DNA of 64,000 bases from Bathymodiolus brooksi (GCA_963680875.1 OY804578.1:3100001-3164000); one strand, 5' to 3'; positions 8,826 to 22,980 are shown, counted from the stretch's first letter. Notes: generated by a model not told the origin, from the sequence alone. Made by a program: numbers and translations.

Positions 8826-11800
8826 GACTTGACAAACACCATTCATACCAAACTATAAAACACTTGACAAACACCATTCAGACCAAAATATAAAACACTT
8901 GACAAACACCATTCATACCAAACTATAAAACACTTGACAAACACCATTCATACCAAACTATAAAACACTTGACAAACACCATTCATACCAAAATATAAAA
9001 CACTTGACAAACACCAATCATACCAAAATATAAAACACTTGACAAACACCATTCATACCAAAATATAAAACACTTGACAAACACCATTCATACCAAAATA
9101 TAAAACATTTGACAAACACCATTCATACCAAACTATAAAACACTTGACAAACACCATTCATACCAAACTATAAAACACTTGACAAACACCATTCATACCA
9201 AACTATAAAACACTTGACAAACACCATTCAAATCAAACTATAAAACACTTGACAAAAACCATTCATACCAAACTATAAAACACTTGACAAACACCATTCA
9301 TACCAAAATATAAAACACTTGACAAACACCATTCATACCAAAATATAAAACACTTGACAAACACCATTCAGACCAAACTATAAAACACTTGACAAACACC
9401 ATTCATACCAAAATATAAAACACTTGACAAACACCATTCATACCAAAATATAAAACATTTGACAAACACCATTCATACCAAACTATAAAACACTTGACAA
9501 ACACCATTCATACCAAACTATAAAACACTTGACAAACACCATTCATACCAAACTATAAAACACTTGACAAACACCATTCAAATCAAACTATAAAACACTT
9601 GACAAAAACCATTCATACCAAACTATAAAACACTTGACAAACACCATTCATACCAAAATATAAAACACTTGACAAACACCATTCATACCAAAATATAAAA
9701 CACTTGACAAACACCATTCAGACCAAACTATAAAACACTTGACAAACACCATTCATACCAAAATATAAAACATTTGACAAACACCATTCAGACATAACTA
9801 TGAAACACTTGACAAACACCATTCATACCAAAATATAAAACACTTGACAAACACCAATCATACCAAAATATAAAACACTTGACAAACACCATTCATACCA
9901 AACTATAAAACACTTGACAAACACCAATCATACCAAAATATAAAACACTTGACAAACACCATTCATACCAAACTATAAAACACTTGACAAACACCATTCA
10001 TACCAAAATATAAAACACTTGACAAACACCATTCATACCAAACTATAAAACACTTGACAAACACCAATCATACCAAAATATAAAACACTTGACAAACACC
10101 ATTCATACCAAAATATAAAACACTTGACAAACACCATTCATACCAAAATATAAAACACTTGACAAACACCATTCATACCAAACTATAAAACACTTGACAA
10201 ACACCATTCATACCAAACTATAAAACACTTGACAAACACCATTCATACCAAAATATAAAACACTTGACAAACACCAATCATACCAAAATATAAAACACTT
10301 GACAAACACCATTCAGACATAACTATAAAACACTTGACAAACACCATTCATACCAAAATATAAAACACTTGACAAACACCATTCATACCAAAATATAAAA
10401 CATTTGACAAACACCATTCATACCAAACTATAAAACACTTGACAAACACCATTCATACCAAAATATAAAACATTTGACAAACACCATTCATACCAAACTA
10501 TAAAACACTTGACAAACACCATTCATACCAAACTATAAAACACTTGACAAACACCATTCATACCAAACTATAAAACACTTGACAAACACCATTCATACCA
10601 AAATATAAAACACTTGACAAACACCATTCAAACCAAACTATAAAACACTTGACAAAAACCATTCATACCAAACTATAAAACACTTGACAAACACCATTCA
10701 TACCAAAATATAAAACACTTGACAAACACCATTCATACCAAAATATAAAACACTTGACAAACACCATTCAGACCAAACTATAAAACACTTGACAAACACC
10801 ATTCATACCAAAATATAAAACATTTGACAAACACCATTCAGACATAACTATGAAACACTTGACAAACACCATTCATACCAAAATATAAAACACTTGACAA
10901 ACACCAATCATACCAAAATATAAAACACTTGACAAACACCATTCATACCAAACTATAAAACACTTGACAAACACCAATCATACCAAAATATAAAACACTT
11001 GACAAACACCATTCATACCAAACTATAAAACACTTGACAAACACCATTCATACCAAACTATAAAACACTTGACAAACACCATTCATACCAAACTATAAAA
11101 CACTTGACAAACACCATTCATACCAAACTATAAAACACTTGACAAACACCATTCATACCAAACTATAAAACACTTGACAAACACCATTCATACCAAAATA
11201 TAAAACACTTGACAAACACCATTCATACCAAACTATAAAACACTTGACAAACACCATTCATACCAAAATATAAAACACTTGACAAACACCAATCATACCA
11301 AAATATAAAACACTTGACAAACACCATTCAGACATAACTATAAAACACTTGACAAACACCATTCATACCAAAATATAAAACACTTGACAAACACCATTCA
11401 TACCAAAATATAAAACATTTGACAAACACCATTCATACCAAACTATAAAACACTTGACAAACACCATTCATACCAAAATATAAAACATTTGACAAACACC
11501 ATTCATACCAAACTATAAAACACTTGACAAACACCATTCATACCAAACTATAAAACACTTGACAAACACCATTCATACCAAACTATAAAACACTTGACAA
11601 ACACCATTCAAACCAAACTATAAAACACTTGACAAAAACCATTCATACCAAACTATAAAACACTTGACAAACACCATTCATACCAAAATATAAAACACTT
11701 GACAAACACCATTCATACCAAAATATAAAACACTTGACAAACACCATTCAGACCAAACTATAAAACACTTGACAAACACCATTCATACCAAAATATAAAA

Positions 11801-13799
11801 CATTTGACAAACACCATTCAGACATAACTATGAAACACTTGACAAACACCATTCATACCAAAATATAAAACACTTGACAAACACCAATCATACCAAAATA
11901 TAAAACACTTGACAAACACCATTCATACCAAACTATAAAACACTTGACAAACACCAATCATACCAAAATATAAAACACTTGACAAACACCATTCATACCA
12001 AACTATAAAACACTTGACAAACACCATTCATACCAAACTATAAAACACTTGACAAACATCAATCATACCAAAATATAAAACACTTGACAAACACCATTCA
12101 TACCAAACTATAAAACACTTGACAAACACCAATCATACCAAAATATAAAACACTTGACAAACACCATTCATACCAAAATATAAAACACTTGACAAACACC
12201 ATTCAGACCAAAATATAAAACACTTGACAAACACCAATCATACCAAAATATAAAACACTTGACAAACACCATTCATACCAAAATATAAAACACTTGACAA
12301 ACACCATTCAGACATAACTATAAAACACTTGACAAACACCATTCATACCAAACTATAAAACACTTGACAAACACCATTCATACCAAAATATAAAACACTT
12401 GACAAACACCATTCATACCAAACTATAAAACACTTGACAAACACCATTCATACCAAAATATAAAACACTTGACAAACACCATTCATACCAAACTATAAAA
12501 CACTTGACAAACACCATTCATACCAAACTATAAAACACTTGACAAACACCATTCATACCAAACTATAAAACACTTGACAAACACCATTCATACCAAACTA
12601 TAAAACATTTGACAAACACCATTCATACCAAACTATAAAACACTTGACAAACACCATTCATACCAAAATATAAAACACTTGACAAACACCATTCAAACCA
12701 AACTATAAAACACTTGACAAAAACCATTCATACCAAACTATAAAACACTTGACAAACACCATTCATACCAAAATATAAAACACTTGACAAACACCATTCA
12801 TACCAAAATATAAAACACTTGACAAACACCATTCAGACCAAACTATAAAACACTTGACAAACACCATTCATACCAAAATATAAAACATTTGACAAACACC
12901 ATTCAGACATAACTATGAAACACTTGACAAACACCATTCATACCAAAATATAAAACACTTGACAAACACCAATCATACCAAAATATAAAACACTTGACAA
13001 ACACCATTCATACCAAACTATAAAACACTTGACAAACACCAATCATACCAAAATATAAAACACTTGACAAACACCATTCATACCAAACTATAAAACACTT
13101 GACAAACACCATTCATACCAAACTATAAAACACTTGACAAACACCATTCATACCAAACTATAAAACACTTGACAAACACCAATCATACCAAAATATAAAA
13201 CACTTGACAAACACCATTCATACCAAACTATAAAACACTTGACAAACACCAATCATACCAAAATATAAAACACTTGACAAACACCATTCATACCAAAATA
13301 TAAAACACTTGACAAACACCATTCATACCAAACTATAAAACACTTGACAAACACCATTCAGACATAACTATAAAACAATTGACAAACACCATTCATACCA
13401 AAATATAAAACACTTGACAAACACCATTCAGACCAAACTATAAAACACTTGACAAACACCATTCATACCAAAATATAAAACACTTGACAAACACCATTCA
13501 GACATAACTATGAAACACTGACAAACACCATTCATACCAAAATATAAAACACTTGACGAACACCATTCATACCAAACTATAAAACACTTGACAAACACCA
13601 TTCATACCAAACTATAAAACACTTGACAAACACCATTCATACCAAAATATAAAACACTTGACAAACACCATTCATACCAAAATATAAAACACTTGACAAA
13701 CACCATTCATACCAAACTATAAAACACTTGACAAACATCATTCATACCAAAATATAAAACACTTGACAAACACCATTCATACCAAAATATAAAACACTT
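8826..13799. repeat. 35-bp tandem repeat array in an intron (about 142 units)
   Basis: The unit is CACTTGACAAACACCATTCA plus TACCAAACTATAAAA, 35 bases, kept in register for 5 kb except for one single-base loss near 13519. Point variants (AATATAAAA, GACATAACTATG, AAACCAAAC, GACAAAAACC) recur together. The GACAAAAACC marker is at 9251, 9601, 10651, 11631 and 12716; intervals of 10, 30, 28 and 31 units show higher-order blocks of about 1 kb. Stops and AT-richness rule out coding. Confidence 0.95.
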
Positions 13800-13849
13800 C
13801 TACTTGTAATCTTAGTGTAGTGAATTAAAAACATATATTAGCCATTCAA

Positions 13850-14290
13850 TCATGTTAGCAGCAACCTTCTATAAAGGAAATCATGATATCAGCAACCCTC
13901 TATAAAGGACATCATGTTATCAGCAACCCTCTATAAAGGACATCATGTTATCAGCAACCCTCTATAAAGGACATCATGTTATCAGCAACCCTCTATAAAG
14001 GACATCATGTTATCAGCAACCCTCTATATAGGACATCATGTTATCAGCAACCCTCTATAAAGGACATCATGTTATCAGCAACCCTCTATAAAGGACATCA
14101 TGTTATCAGCAACCCTCTATAAAGGACATCATGTTATCAGCAACCCTCTATAAAGGACATCATGTTATCAGCAACCCTCTATAAAGGACATCATGTTATC
14201 AGCAACCCTCTATAAAGCACATCATGTTATCAGCAACCCTCTATAAAGGACATCATGTTATCAGCAACCCTCTATAAAGAACATCATGTT
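13850..14290. repeat. 31-bp tandem repeat array (about 14 units)
   Basis: The unit is GTTATCAGCAACCCTCTATA plus AAGGACATCAT, 31 bases, very uniform except for the first units. It ends about 40 bases from the donor of the exon at 14331-14517. Its sequence is unrelated to the 35-bp array next to it. Confidence 0.92.
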
Positions 14291-14330
14291 AGGAAGTACA
14301 TGGGAAACTCTAGTGGTAGATAATACTTAC

Positions 14331-14517
14331 AAACTTCAATATGTTGTGGTTCAGACCAACGTGCTTTTGCTACATTGTTTTTTACCATGAAGGTGTAGTT
14401 AGCTCCCCTTTTCAACTGATTTTTTATTTGGTGGTACATTGTAAGATTGTTTGATTTTGCAGTTTGATAAGACCAAGACCTATGTGTTTTATCTTCTGTC
14501 ACATTAATAATGTAACT
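14331..14517 (-). CDS. Receptor exon: second half of an FN3 domain
   Basis: The minus-strand exon has acceptor TTACTTTTCTTTCAG above 14517 and donor GTAAG at 14330-14326; it is 187 bases, phase 0 in and one T out. It encodes SYIINVTEDKTHRSWSYQT, NLTMYHQIKNQLKRGANYTF and MVKNNVAKARWSEPQHIEV. The Y-I-I-N-V strand, the L-x-x-G-x-x-Y-x-F/V core and the terminal SEP motif are FN3 strands C to G. N-x-T/S sequons (NVT, NLT, NYT) fit an extracellular glycoprotein. The leftover T joins the TA opening the exon at 8490-8590 to give a Leu between the two domains. Confidence 0.8.
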
Positions 14518-14605
14518 CTGAAAGAAAAGTAATAAAATATAATTAAATCATGATAGCTATTTCAGTATAAAAACATATCTCTTAAAAGTAATAAAATCAT
14601 TATAT

Positions 14606-17600
14606 AACTAGAGGCTCCCAGGAGCCTGTAATCGCTCACCTGGTTTTAAATTTGACATCTAAAGTTGATAGAAAATGGGGGTGTTACACATAATTTTGAA
14701 AGTGGGCCACCCAAAGATCATTTCAACTCAAATTTCTGAGCAAAAGATTTTGATTTGATTTTTATCTCATATAATATTCCTAAACGGAATAAACTGGCTG
14801 AAAAAATCTCACAGAAAAACCCAGAATATATGTTAAACTACTCATTGCCATATAGCTGCAGTTAAAACTTGAGTTCATTTTGATTTGTAATAAAGCGGAA
14901 ATTGACAACTAAAGAAATTTCTATTTTTAGTAACAGCAGCCATTTTGAATGGAGGGCGGCGCTGTCGGACACAATATTGAAAGGGGACCACCCAAGGACC
15001 ACCCCAGCCAAATTTGCTTTAGCTTGGTTCAGCGGTTTCAGAGGAGAAGATTTAAATGTGATCTTTTATCAAAATATGTCTAATTTGTATAATCAGTATA
15101 AATCGGTTGAAAGAAAAAATTCACAGAAAAACCAAGAATATATGTTAATCTACTCATTGTCATGTAGCTACAGTTAAAATTTGAGCTCATTTTGATTTAT
15201 AATAAAGCAGCAATGGACAATTGAAGAAATTAGTAACAGCAGCCATCTTGAATGGAGGGTGGAGCTGTCGGACACAATTTTGAAATGGGACTACCCAAGG
15301 ACTATCCCTGCAAGGTTTGGTTTAATTTTGTTCAGCGGTTTCAGAGGAAAAGATTTAAATGTGATCTTTTATCAAAATATGCATAATTTGCATAATCGGT
15401 TTAAATTGGCTGAAAGACAAATTTCACAGAAAAACGCTGAATAATGTTAAACTACTCCTTACCATGTAGCTGCAGTTAAAATTTAAGCTCATTTTGACTT
15501 ATGCTAAAGCAGCAATGGACAATTGAAGAAATTTCTATTTTTAGTAACAGCAGCCATCTTGAATGGAGGGCAGGGCTGTCGGACACAATTTTGAAAGGGA
15601 CCCACCCAAGGACCATCCCTGCCAGGTTTAGTGTAATTTAGTTCTGCGGTTTCAGAGGAGAAGATTTAAATGTGATCTTTTATCAAATTATGCCTAATTT
15701 GCATAATCGTTATAAATCGGCTGAAAGAAAAATTTCACAAAAAAATGCGGAATATATGTTAAACTACTCCTTCCCATGTAGCTGCAGTTAAAATTTAAGC
15801 TCATTTTGACTTATGCTAAAGCAGCAATGGACAATTGAAGAAATTTCTATTTTTAGTAACAGCAGCCATCTTGAATGGAGGGCGGGACTGTCGGACACAA
15901 TTTTGAAAGGGACCCACCCAAGGACCATCCCTGCCAGGTTTAGTGTAATTTAGTTCTAGGGTTTCAGAGGAGAAGATTTAAATGTGATCTTTTATCAAAA
16001 TATGCATAATTTGCATAATCGTATATATCGGCTGAAAGAAAAATTTCACAGAAAAATGCGGAATATATGTTAAACTACTCCTTACCATGTAGCTGCAGTT
16101 AAAATTTAAGCTCATTTTGACTTAAGCTAAAGCAGCAATGGACAATTGAAGAAATTTCTATTTTTAGTAACAGCAGCCATCTTGAATGGAGGGCGGGACT
16201 GTCAGACACAATTTTGAAAGGGACCCACCCAAGGACCATCCCTGCCAGGTTTAGTGTAATTTAGTTCTGCGGTTTCAGAGGAGAAGATTTAAATGTGATC
16301 TTTTATCAAAATATGCATAATTTGCATAATCGTATATATCGGCTGAAAGAAAAATTTCACAGAAAAATGCGGAATATATGTTAAACTACTCCTTGCCATG
16401 TAGCTGCAGTTAAAATTTAAGCTCATTTTGACTTATGCTAAAGCAGCAATGGACAATTGAAGAAATTTCTATTTTTAGTAACAGCAGCCATCTTGAATGG
16501 AGGGCGGGACTGTCGGACACAATTTTGAAAGGGACCCACCCAGGGACCATCCCTGCCAGGTTTGGTTTAATTTGGTTCAGCGGTTTCATAGGAGAAGATT
16601 TAAATGTGATCTTTTATCAAAATATGCATAATTTGCATAATCATATATATCGGCTGAAAGAAAAATTTCACAGAAAAATGCGGAATATATGTTAAACTAC
16701 TCCTTGCCATGTAGCTGCAGTTAAAATTTAAGCTCATTTTGACTTATGCTAAAGCAGCAATGGACAATTGAAGAAATTTCTATTTTTAGTAACAGCAGCC
16801 ATCTTGAATGGAGGGCGGGGCTGTCGGACACAATTTTGAAAGGGACCCACCCAGGGACCATCCCTGCCAGGTTTGGTTTAATTTGGTTCAGCGGTTTCAT
16901 AGGAGAAGATTTAAATGTGATCTTTTATCAAAATATGCATAATTTGCATAATCATATATATCGGCTGAAAGAAAAATTTCACAGAAAAATGCGGAATATA
17001 TGTTAAACTACTCCTTACCATGTAGTTGCAGTTAAAATTTAAGCTCATTTTGACTTATGCTAAAGCAGCAATGGACAATTGAAGACATTTCTATTTTTAG
17101 TAACAGCAGCCATCTTGAATGGAGGGCGGGACTGTCGGACACAATTTTGAAAGGGACCCACCCAAGGACCATCCCTGCCAGGTTTAGTGTAATTTAGTTC
17201 TGCGGTTTCAGAGGAGAAGATTTAAATGTGATGTTTTATCAAAATATGCATAATTTGCATAATCGTATATATCGGCTGAAAGAAAAATTTCACAGAAAAA
17301 TGCGGAATATATGTTAAACTACTCCTTACCATGTAGTTGCAGTTAAAATTTAAGCTCATTTTGACTTATGCTAAAGCAGCAATGGACAATTGAAGAAATT
17401 TCTATTTTTAGTAACAGCAGCCATCTTGAATGGAGGGCGGGGCTGTCGGACACAATTTTGAAAGGGACCCACCCAGGGACCATCCCTGCCAGGTTTGGTT
17501 CAATTTGGTTCAGCGGTTTCATAGGAGAAGATTTAAATGTGATCTTTTATCAAAATATGCATAATTTGCATAATCGTATATATCGGCTGAAAGAAAAATT

Positions 17601-20600
17601 TCACAGAAAAATGCGGAATATATGTTAAACTACTCCTTGCCATGTAGCTGCAGTTAAAATTTAAGCTCATTTTGACTTATGCTAAAGCAGCAATGGACAA
17701 TTGAAGAAATTTCTATTTTTAGTAACAGCAGCCATCTTGAATGGAGGGCGGGGCTGTCGGACACAATTTTGAAAGGGACCCACCCAGGGACCATCCCTGC
17801 CAGGTTTGGTTTAATTTGGTTCAGCGGTTTCATAGGAGAAGATTTAAATGTGATCTTTTATCAAAATATGCCTAATTTGCATAATCATATATATCGGCTG
17901 AAAGAAAAATTTCACAGAAAAATGCGGAATATATGTTAAACTACTCCTTACCATGTAGTTGCAGTTAAAATTTAAGCTCATTTTGACTTATGCTAAAGCA
18001 GCAATGGACAATTGAAGAAATTTCTATTTTTAGTAACAGCAGCCATCTTGAATGGAGGGCGGGGCTATCGGACACAATTTTGAAAGGGACCCACCCTGCC
18101 AGGTTTGGTTTAATTTGGTTCAGCGGTTTCATAGGAGAAGATTTAAATGTGATCTTTTATCAAAATATGCCTAATTTGCATAATCGTATATATCGGCTGA
18201 AAGAAAAATTTCACAGAAAAATGCGGAATATATGTTAAACTACTCCTTACCATGTAGCTGCAGTTAAAATTTAAGCTCATTTTGACTTATGCTAAAGCAG
18301 CAATGGACAATTGAAGAAATTTCTATTTTTAGTAACAGCAGCCATCTTGAATGGAGGGCGGGGCTGTCGGACACAATTTTGAAAGGGACCCACCCAGGGA
18401 CCATCCCTGCCAGGTTTGGTTTAATTTGGTTCAGCGGTTTCATAGGAGAAGATTTAAATGTGATCTTTTATCAAAATATGCATAATTTGCATAATCATAT
18501 ATATCGGCTGAAAGAAAAATTTCACAGAAAAATGCGGAATATATGTTAAACTACTCCTAACCATGTAGTTGCAGTTAAAATTTAAGCTCATTTTGACTTA
18601 TGCTAAAGCAGCAATGGACAATTGAAGAAATTTCTATTTTTAGTAACAGCAGCCATCTTGAATGGAGGGCGGGACTGTCGGACACAATTTTGAAAGGGAC
18701 CCACCCAAGGACCATCCCTGCCAGGTTTAGTGTAATTTAGTTCTGCGGTTTCAGAGGAGAAGATTTAAATGTGATCTTTTATCAAAATATGCATAATTTG
18801 CATAATCGTATATATCGGCTGAAAGAAAAATTTCACAGAAAAATGCGGAATATATGTTAAACTACTCCTTACCATGTAGTTGCAGTTAAAATTTAAGCTC
18901 ATTTTGACTTATGCTAAAGCAGCAATGGACAATTGAAGAAATTTCTATTTTTAGTAACAGCAGCCATCTTGAATGGAGGGCGGGGCTATCGGACACAATT
19001 TTGAAAGGGACCCACCCTGCCAGGTTTGGTTTAATTTGGTTCAGCGGTTTCATAGGAGAAGATTTAAATGTGATCTTTTATCAAAATATGCCTAATTTGC
19101 ATAATCGTATATATCGGCTGAAAGAAAAATTTCACAGAAAAATGCGGAATATATGTTAAACTACTCCTTACCATGTAGCTGCAGTTAAAATTTAAGCTCA
19201 TTTTGACTTATGCTAAAGCAGCAATGGACAATTGAAGAAATTTCTATTTTTAGTAACAGCAGCCATCTTGAATGGAGGGCGGGGCTGTCGGACACAATTT
19301 TGAAAGGGACCCACCCAGGGACCATCCCTGCCAGGTTTGGTTTAATTTGGTTCAGCGGTTTCATAGGAGAAGATTTAAATGTGATCTTTTATCAAAATAT
19401 GCATAATTTGCATAATCATATATATCGGCTGAAAGAAAAATTTCACAGAAAAATGCGGAATATATGTTAAACTACTCCTAACCATGTAGTTGCAGTTAAA
19501 ATTTAAGCTCATTTTGACTTATGCTAAAGCAGCAATGGACAATTGAAGAAATTTCTATTTTTAGTAACAGCAGCCATCTTGAATGGAGGGCGGGACTGTC
19601 GGACACAATTTTGAAAGGGACCCACCCAAGGACCATCCCTGCCAGGTTTAGTGTAATTTAGTTCTGCGGTTTCAGAGGAGAAGATTTAAATGTGATCTTT
19701 TATCAAAATATGCATAATTTGCATAATCGTATATATCGGCTGAAAGAAAAATTTCACAGAAAAATGCGGAATATATGTTAAACTACTCCTTACCATGTAG
19801 TTGCAGTTAAAATTTAAGCTCATTTTGACTTATGCTAAAGCAGCAATGGACAATTGAAGACATTTCTATTTTTAGTAACAGCAGCCATCTTGAATGGAGG
19901 GCGGGGCTGTCGGACACAATTTTGAAAGGGACCCACCCAGGGACCATCCCTGCCAGGTTTGGTTTAATTTGGTTCAGCGGTTTCATAGGAGAAGATTTAA
20001 ATGTGATCTTTTATCAAAATATGCATAATTTGCATAATCGTATATATCGGCTGAAAGAAAAATTTCACAGAAAAATGCGGAATATATGTTAAACTACTCC
20101 TTGCCATGTAGCTGCAGTTAAAATTTAAGCTCATTTTGACTTATGCTAAAGCAGCAATGGACAATTGAAGAAATTTCTATTTTTAGTAACAGCAGCCATC
20201 TTGAATGGAGGGCGGGGCTGTCGGACACAATTTTGAAAGGGACCCACCCAGGGACCATCCCTGCCAGGTTTGGTTTAATTTGGTTCAGCGGTTTCATAGG
20301 AGAAGATTTAAATGTGATCTTTTATCAAAATATGCCTAATTTGCATAATCGTATATATCGGCTGAAAGAAAAATTTCACAGAAAAATGCGGAATATATGT
20401 TAAACTACTCCTTACCATGTAGCTGCAGTTAAAATTTAAGCTCATTTTGACTTATGCTAAAGCAGCAATGGACAATTGAAGAAATTTCTATTTTTAGTAA
20501 CAGCAGCCATCTTGAATGGAGGGCGGGGCTGTCGGACACAATTTTGAAAGGGACCCACCCAGGGACCATCCCTGCCAGGTTTGGTTTAATTTGGTTCAGC

Positions 20601-21004
20601 GGTTTCATAGGAGAAGATTTAAATGTGATCTTTTATCAAAATATGCCTAATTTGCATAATCATATATATCGGCTGAAAGAAAAATTTCACAGAAAAACAT
20701 GGAATATATGTTAAACTACTCCTTGCCATGTAGCTGCAGTAGCTCATTTTGACTTATACTAAAGCAGCAATGAACAATTAAAATTTCATCCCCCTTTTTT
20801 CTATTTTTAGCTTGGTGGCCATCTTGATTGGAAGTCAGGATCACCGGACACAATTTTGGAAGGGGGCCATCCAAGGACCATTCCACCAAAGTTTGGTTCA
20901 AATTGGCCCAGTGGCTTCAGAGGAGTTGATTAAAATGTGAAAAGTTAACGGACGGACGACGGACGCTCAGTGGTGACAATAGCTCACAGGTCAGGCGAGC
21001 TAAA
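14606..21004 (+). mobile_element. Helitron/Helentron-like element 1 with a 311-bp tandem core
   Basis: The head AACTAGAGGCTCCCAGGAGC contains a hairpin (AGGCTCC-CA-GGAGCCT, 14612-14627) followed by GCTCACCTGG (14634-14643). The tail has a GGACGGACGACGGACG run and GCTCACAGGTCAGGCGAGC before TAAAAA. Head and tail are complementary, less well than in elements 3 to 5. Between them are about 20 tandem units. No transposase is present, so it is non-autonomous. It lies in the intron between the exons at 21893-21993 and 14331-14517. Assignment to Helitron/Helentron rests on architecture only; class II MITE-like alternatives remain. Confidence 0.65.
14893..20760 (+). repeat. 311-bp tandem repeat core of element 1 (about 19 full units)
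   Basis: The unit starts AAAGCAGCAATGGACAATTG and contains GCCATCTTGAATGG, GACACAATTTTGAAAGG and GGTTTCAGAGGAGAAG or GGTTTCATAGGAGAAG. Most units are 311 bases; some are 299 because of a 12-base deletion around CCCACCCTGCC. From 17990 the array repeats as a 921-base trimer (311+311+299; compare 17990, 18911 and 18289, 19210). The first and last units are the most divergent, the central ones nearly identical, as expected from unequal exchange. An 86-codon frame opens in many units but is broken by a stop in the others. Confidence 0.93.
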
Positions 21005-21892
21005 AATGGAAAGATGTACATTTTTCATCCCTTTATTTGAAAACAACATCACAAAAATGTCCTGTAACTGTACAGATGTAGCAGATTTGTGAACTATGAT
21101 CAATGCAGATGCAGGAAAAAAAGGGGAAATGCAAGAATAATGAGGTAAATGCTGAAAATTGTATTGCTTTGTTGGGGAAATATAAAATGTAGGAATGGAA
21201 AACAATATATCTCATCAAAAGGTGACATGGGTGATCTTAGTCGATTCTGGCTATGCTGTTTAGGCCCTTTAGTTTTAGAATTTATAGTTTATCCTATGTG
21301 AGGATACAGCTGAAATGTTTTCTCAATAGGGAATAAGACAAAAAAAAAGAAGTAAAAAATGTTTTGACCCATGCTCTAAAAGAACATTTTGGGAAAATCT
21401 GTTGACTTCACATGCAGTAATTTTCAAGAAGTCGTAAATGTCTCGGTCAATCAGAGGCCAGGACAAACATCTTGGATTTCAAATCGCTTCAAAAAGATAC
21501 AATATTTCTTCAGGACCTCTAGAGCAACAATTAAGAAAGGGTTATGGCATACAGACAGACAGACAGATGCCATACCCTTATCAATCAGAAAACTCAGGAG
21601 AGCCAAATTATAAGATCAAAATGGAGGCCACAATCGACTCTTCCAGCACATAGTCCTTTGCAGAATATTTAAGAAAAATAATAGAGAAGACTAATCTAAT
21701 CAGCTGTTTTATCCTGGAAGTGTGAACTAACACAATAATACCTGTAAAAAACACCTTTTCTTTAACTGCCAGCAGGAAGACAGGCAGTTTGTTTTGTTAG
21801 TTCTGTAGGACTATAACACAAAGTTTTCAATGTAATATATACTGAAGTAGATACTACCCCCTGCCTTGTCCATTCATAAAACATTTGCTTAC
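21005..21892. other. Intron sequence without recognised feature
   Basis: It contains a short A-run (about 21340) and a CAGACAGACAGACAGA run near 21551. Short ORFs on both strands have no domain. Nothing else is supported. Confidence 0.5.
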
Positions 21893-21993
21893 CAATTGTT
21901 CTTCAGGATTATAACACCCAGCATTCCATGATACAATAACTGATGTCAAATTTGGAAATTCTATTTTTAAGATTTCTGGTTGAGCTTTGTCAT
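21893..21993 (-). CDS. Receptor exon: first half of an FN3 domain
   Basis: The minus-strand exon is 101 bases, with acceptor ATTCTTTTCAG above 21993 and donor GTAAG at 21892-21888. It enters with two bases of a split codon and leaves in phase 0, matching SYIIN of the exon at 14331-14517. It encodes DKAQPEILKIEFPNLTSVIV and SWNAGCYNPEEQL: strands A and B with the signature tryptophan (SW) of FN3. Upstream exons, including signal peptide and other ectodomain parts, must lie beyond the 42 kb of repeats to the right, because I find no further exon in this window. Confidence 0.78.
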
Positions 21994-22980
21994 CTGAAAA
22001 GAATTTCAAATTAAATGTTATTTTTGACACAAAAACATACATCTTTCCCACACATTCTTTTATCTAGGAAAGATACATTGTAATTCCTTAACTAGAGGCT
22101 CAGTGGGCTGGGCCTGAGTCGCTCACCTTTCATTCTGCTTTGAGGAAACTTAATACAGAACCTTCCATAGGTGCTTCCCACCAAATTTCTTTTCATTTTG
22201 GCATAGTAGTTTCAGAGAGGAAGATTTTTAGAAATTCACCAATCTAAAACAAGAATTGCCTGTGGCAGCCATGTTTGTTAATGGATCAAAACGAAATGAG
22301 CAATCTCTATAGAGGACCTTCCATAGGCTTCTTATCAAGTTTCATATCATTTGGCCAAGTGGCTTCAGAGGAAAAGCTGTTTTAGAAATCGACCAATAAG
22401 AAACAAGAATTGCCTATGATGGCCATGTTTGTTAATGGATCAAAACGTAATGAGCAATTCCCATAGATGCTTCCTACCATGTTTCAGTCCATTTGGCCAA
22501 GCTGCTTCAGAGTAGAAGATTTTTTGAAATTGACCAATCAGAAACAATAATTGCCTGTGGTGGCCATGTTTGTTAATGATCGGAACAAAATTAGCAATCC
22601 TTGTAGAGAACCTTCCATAGATGCTTCCTACCAAGTTTCTGTTCATTTGGCAAAGCGGTTTCAGAGGAGAAGATTTTTGAAATCGACCAATTAGAAACAA
22701 GAATTGCCTGTGGCAGCCATATTTGTTAATGGATCCGGACGAAATGAGCAATCTTTATAGAGGACCTCCCATAGATGCATCCTACCAAGTTTTGGTCCAT
22801 ATGGCAAAGCGGTTTCAGAGGAGAAGTTTTCTATTTTTTACTGATTTTTTTCACCAATTTTCAAGTTTGAGAAGTGGCAACGGCCATGTTTGATGGCAGT
22901 CGGGGTCATCATTCATGGTCTGAAAGAGAATTATATATGCATTGTTCCTTTATAGTTTGGTAGCAACATTGGCTCTTTAC

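Noticed and set aside
8826..14290. Regular short repeats that could be mistaken for a CRISPR array
   Set aside because: The units are directly adjacent, with no unique spacers, and lie in an intron of a eukaryotic gene.
14902..20714. Repeated 82-91-codon ORFs in element 1
   Set aside because: One frame of the 311-bp unit. Neighbouring units carry a stop in the same frame, and the 12-base deletion and point changes follow unit history rather than coding constraint. The shared core is reported as a DNA-level finding instead.
21389..21653. Two overlapping plus-strand ORFs (74 and 71 codons)
   Set aside because: They run through a GACAGACAGACA microsatellite, overlap out of frame and lie in an intron of the minus-strand receptor gene.
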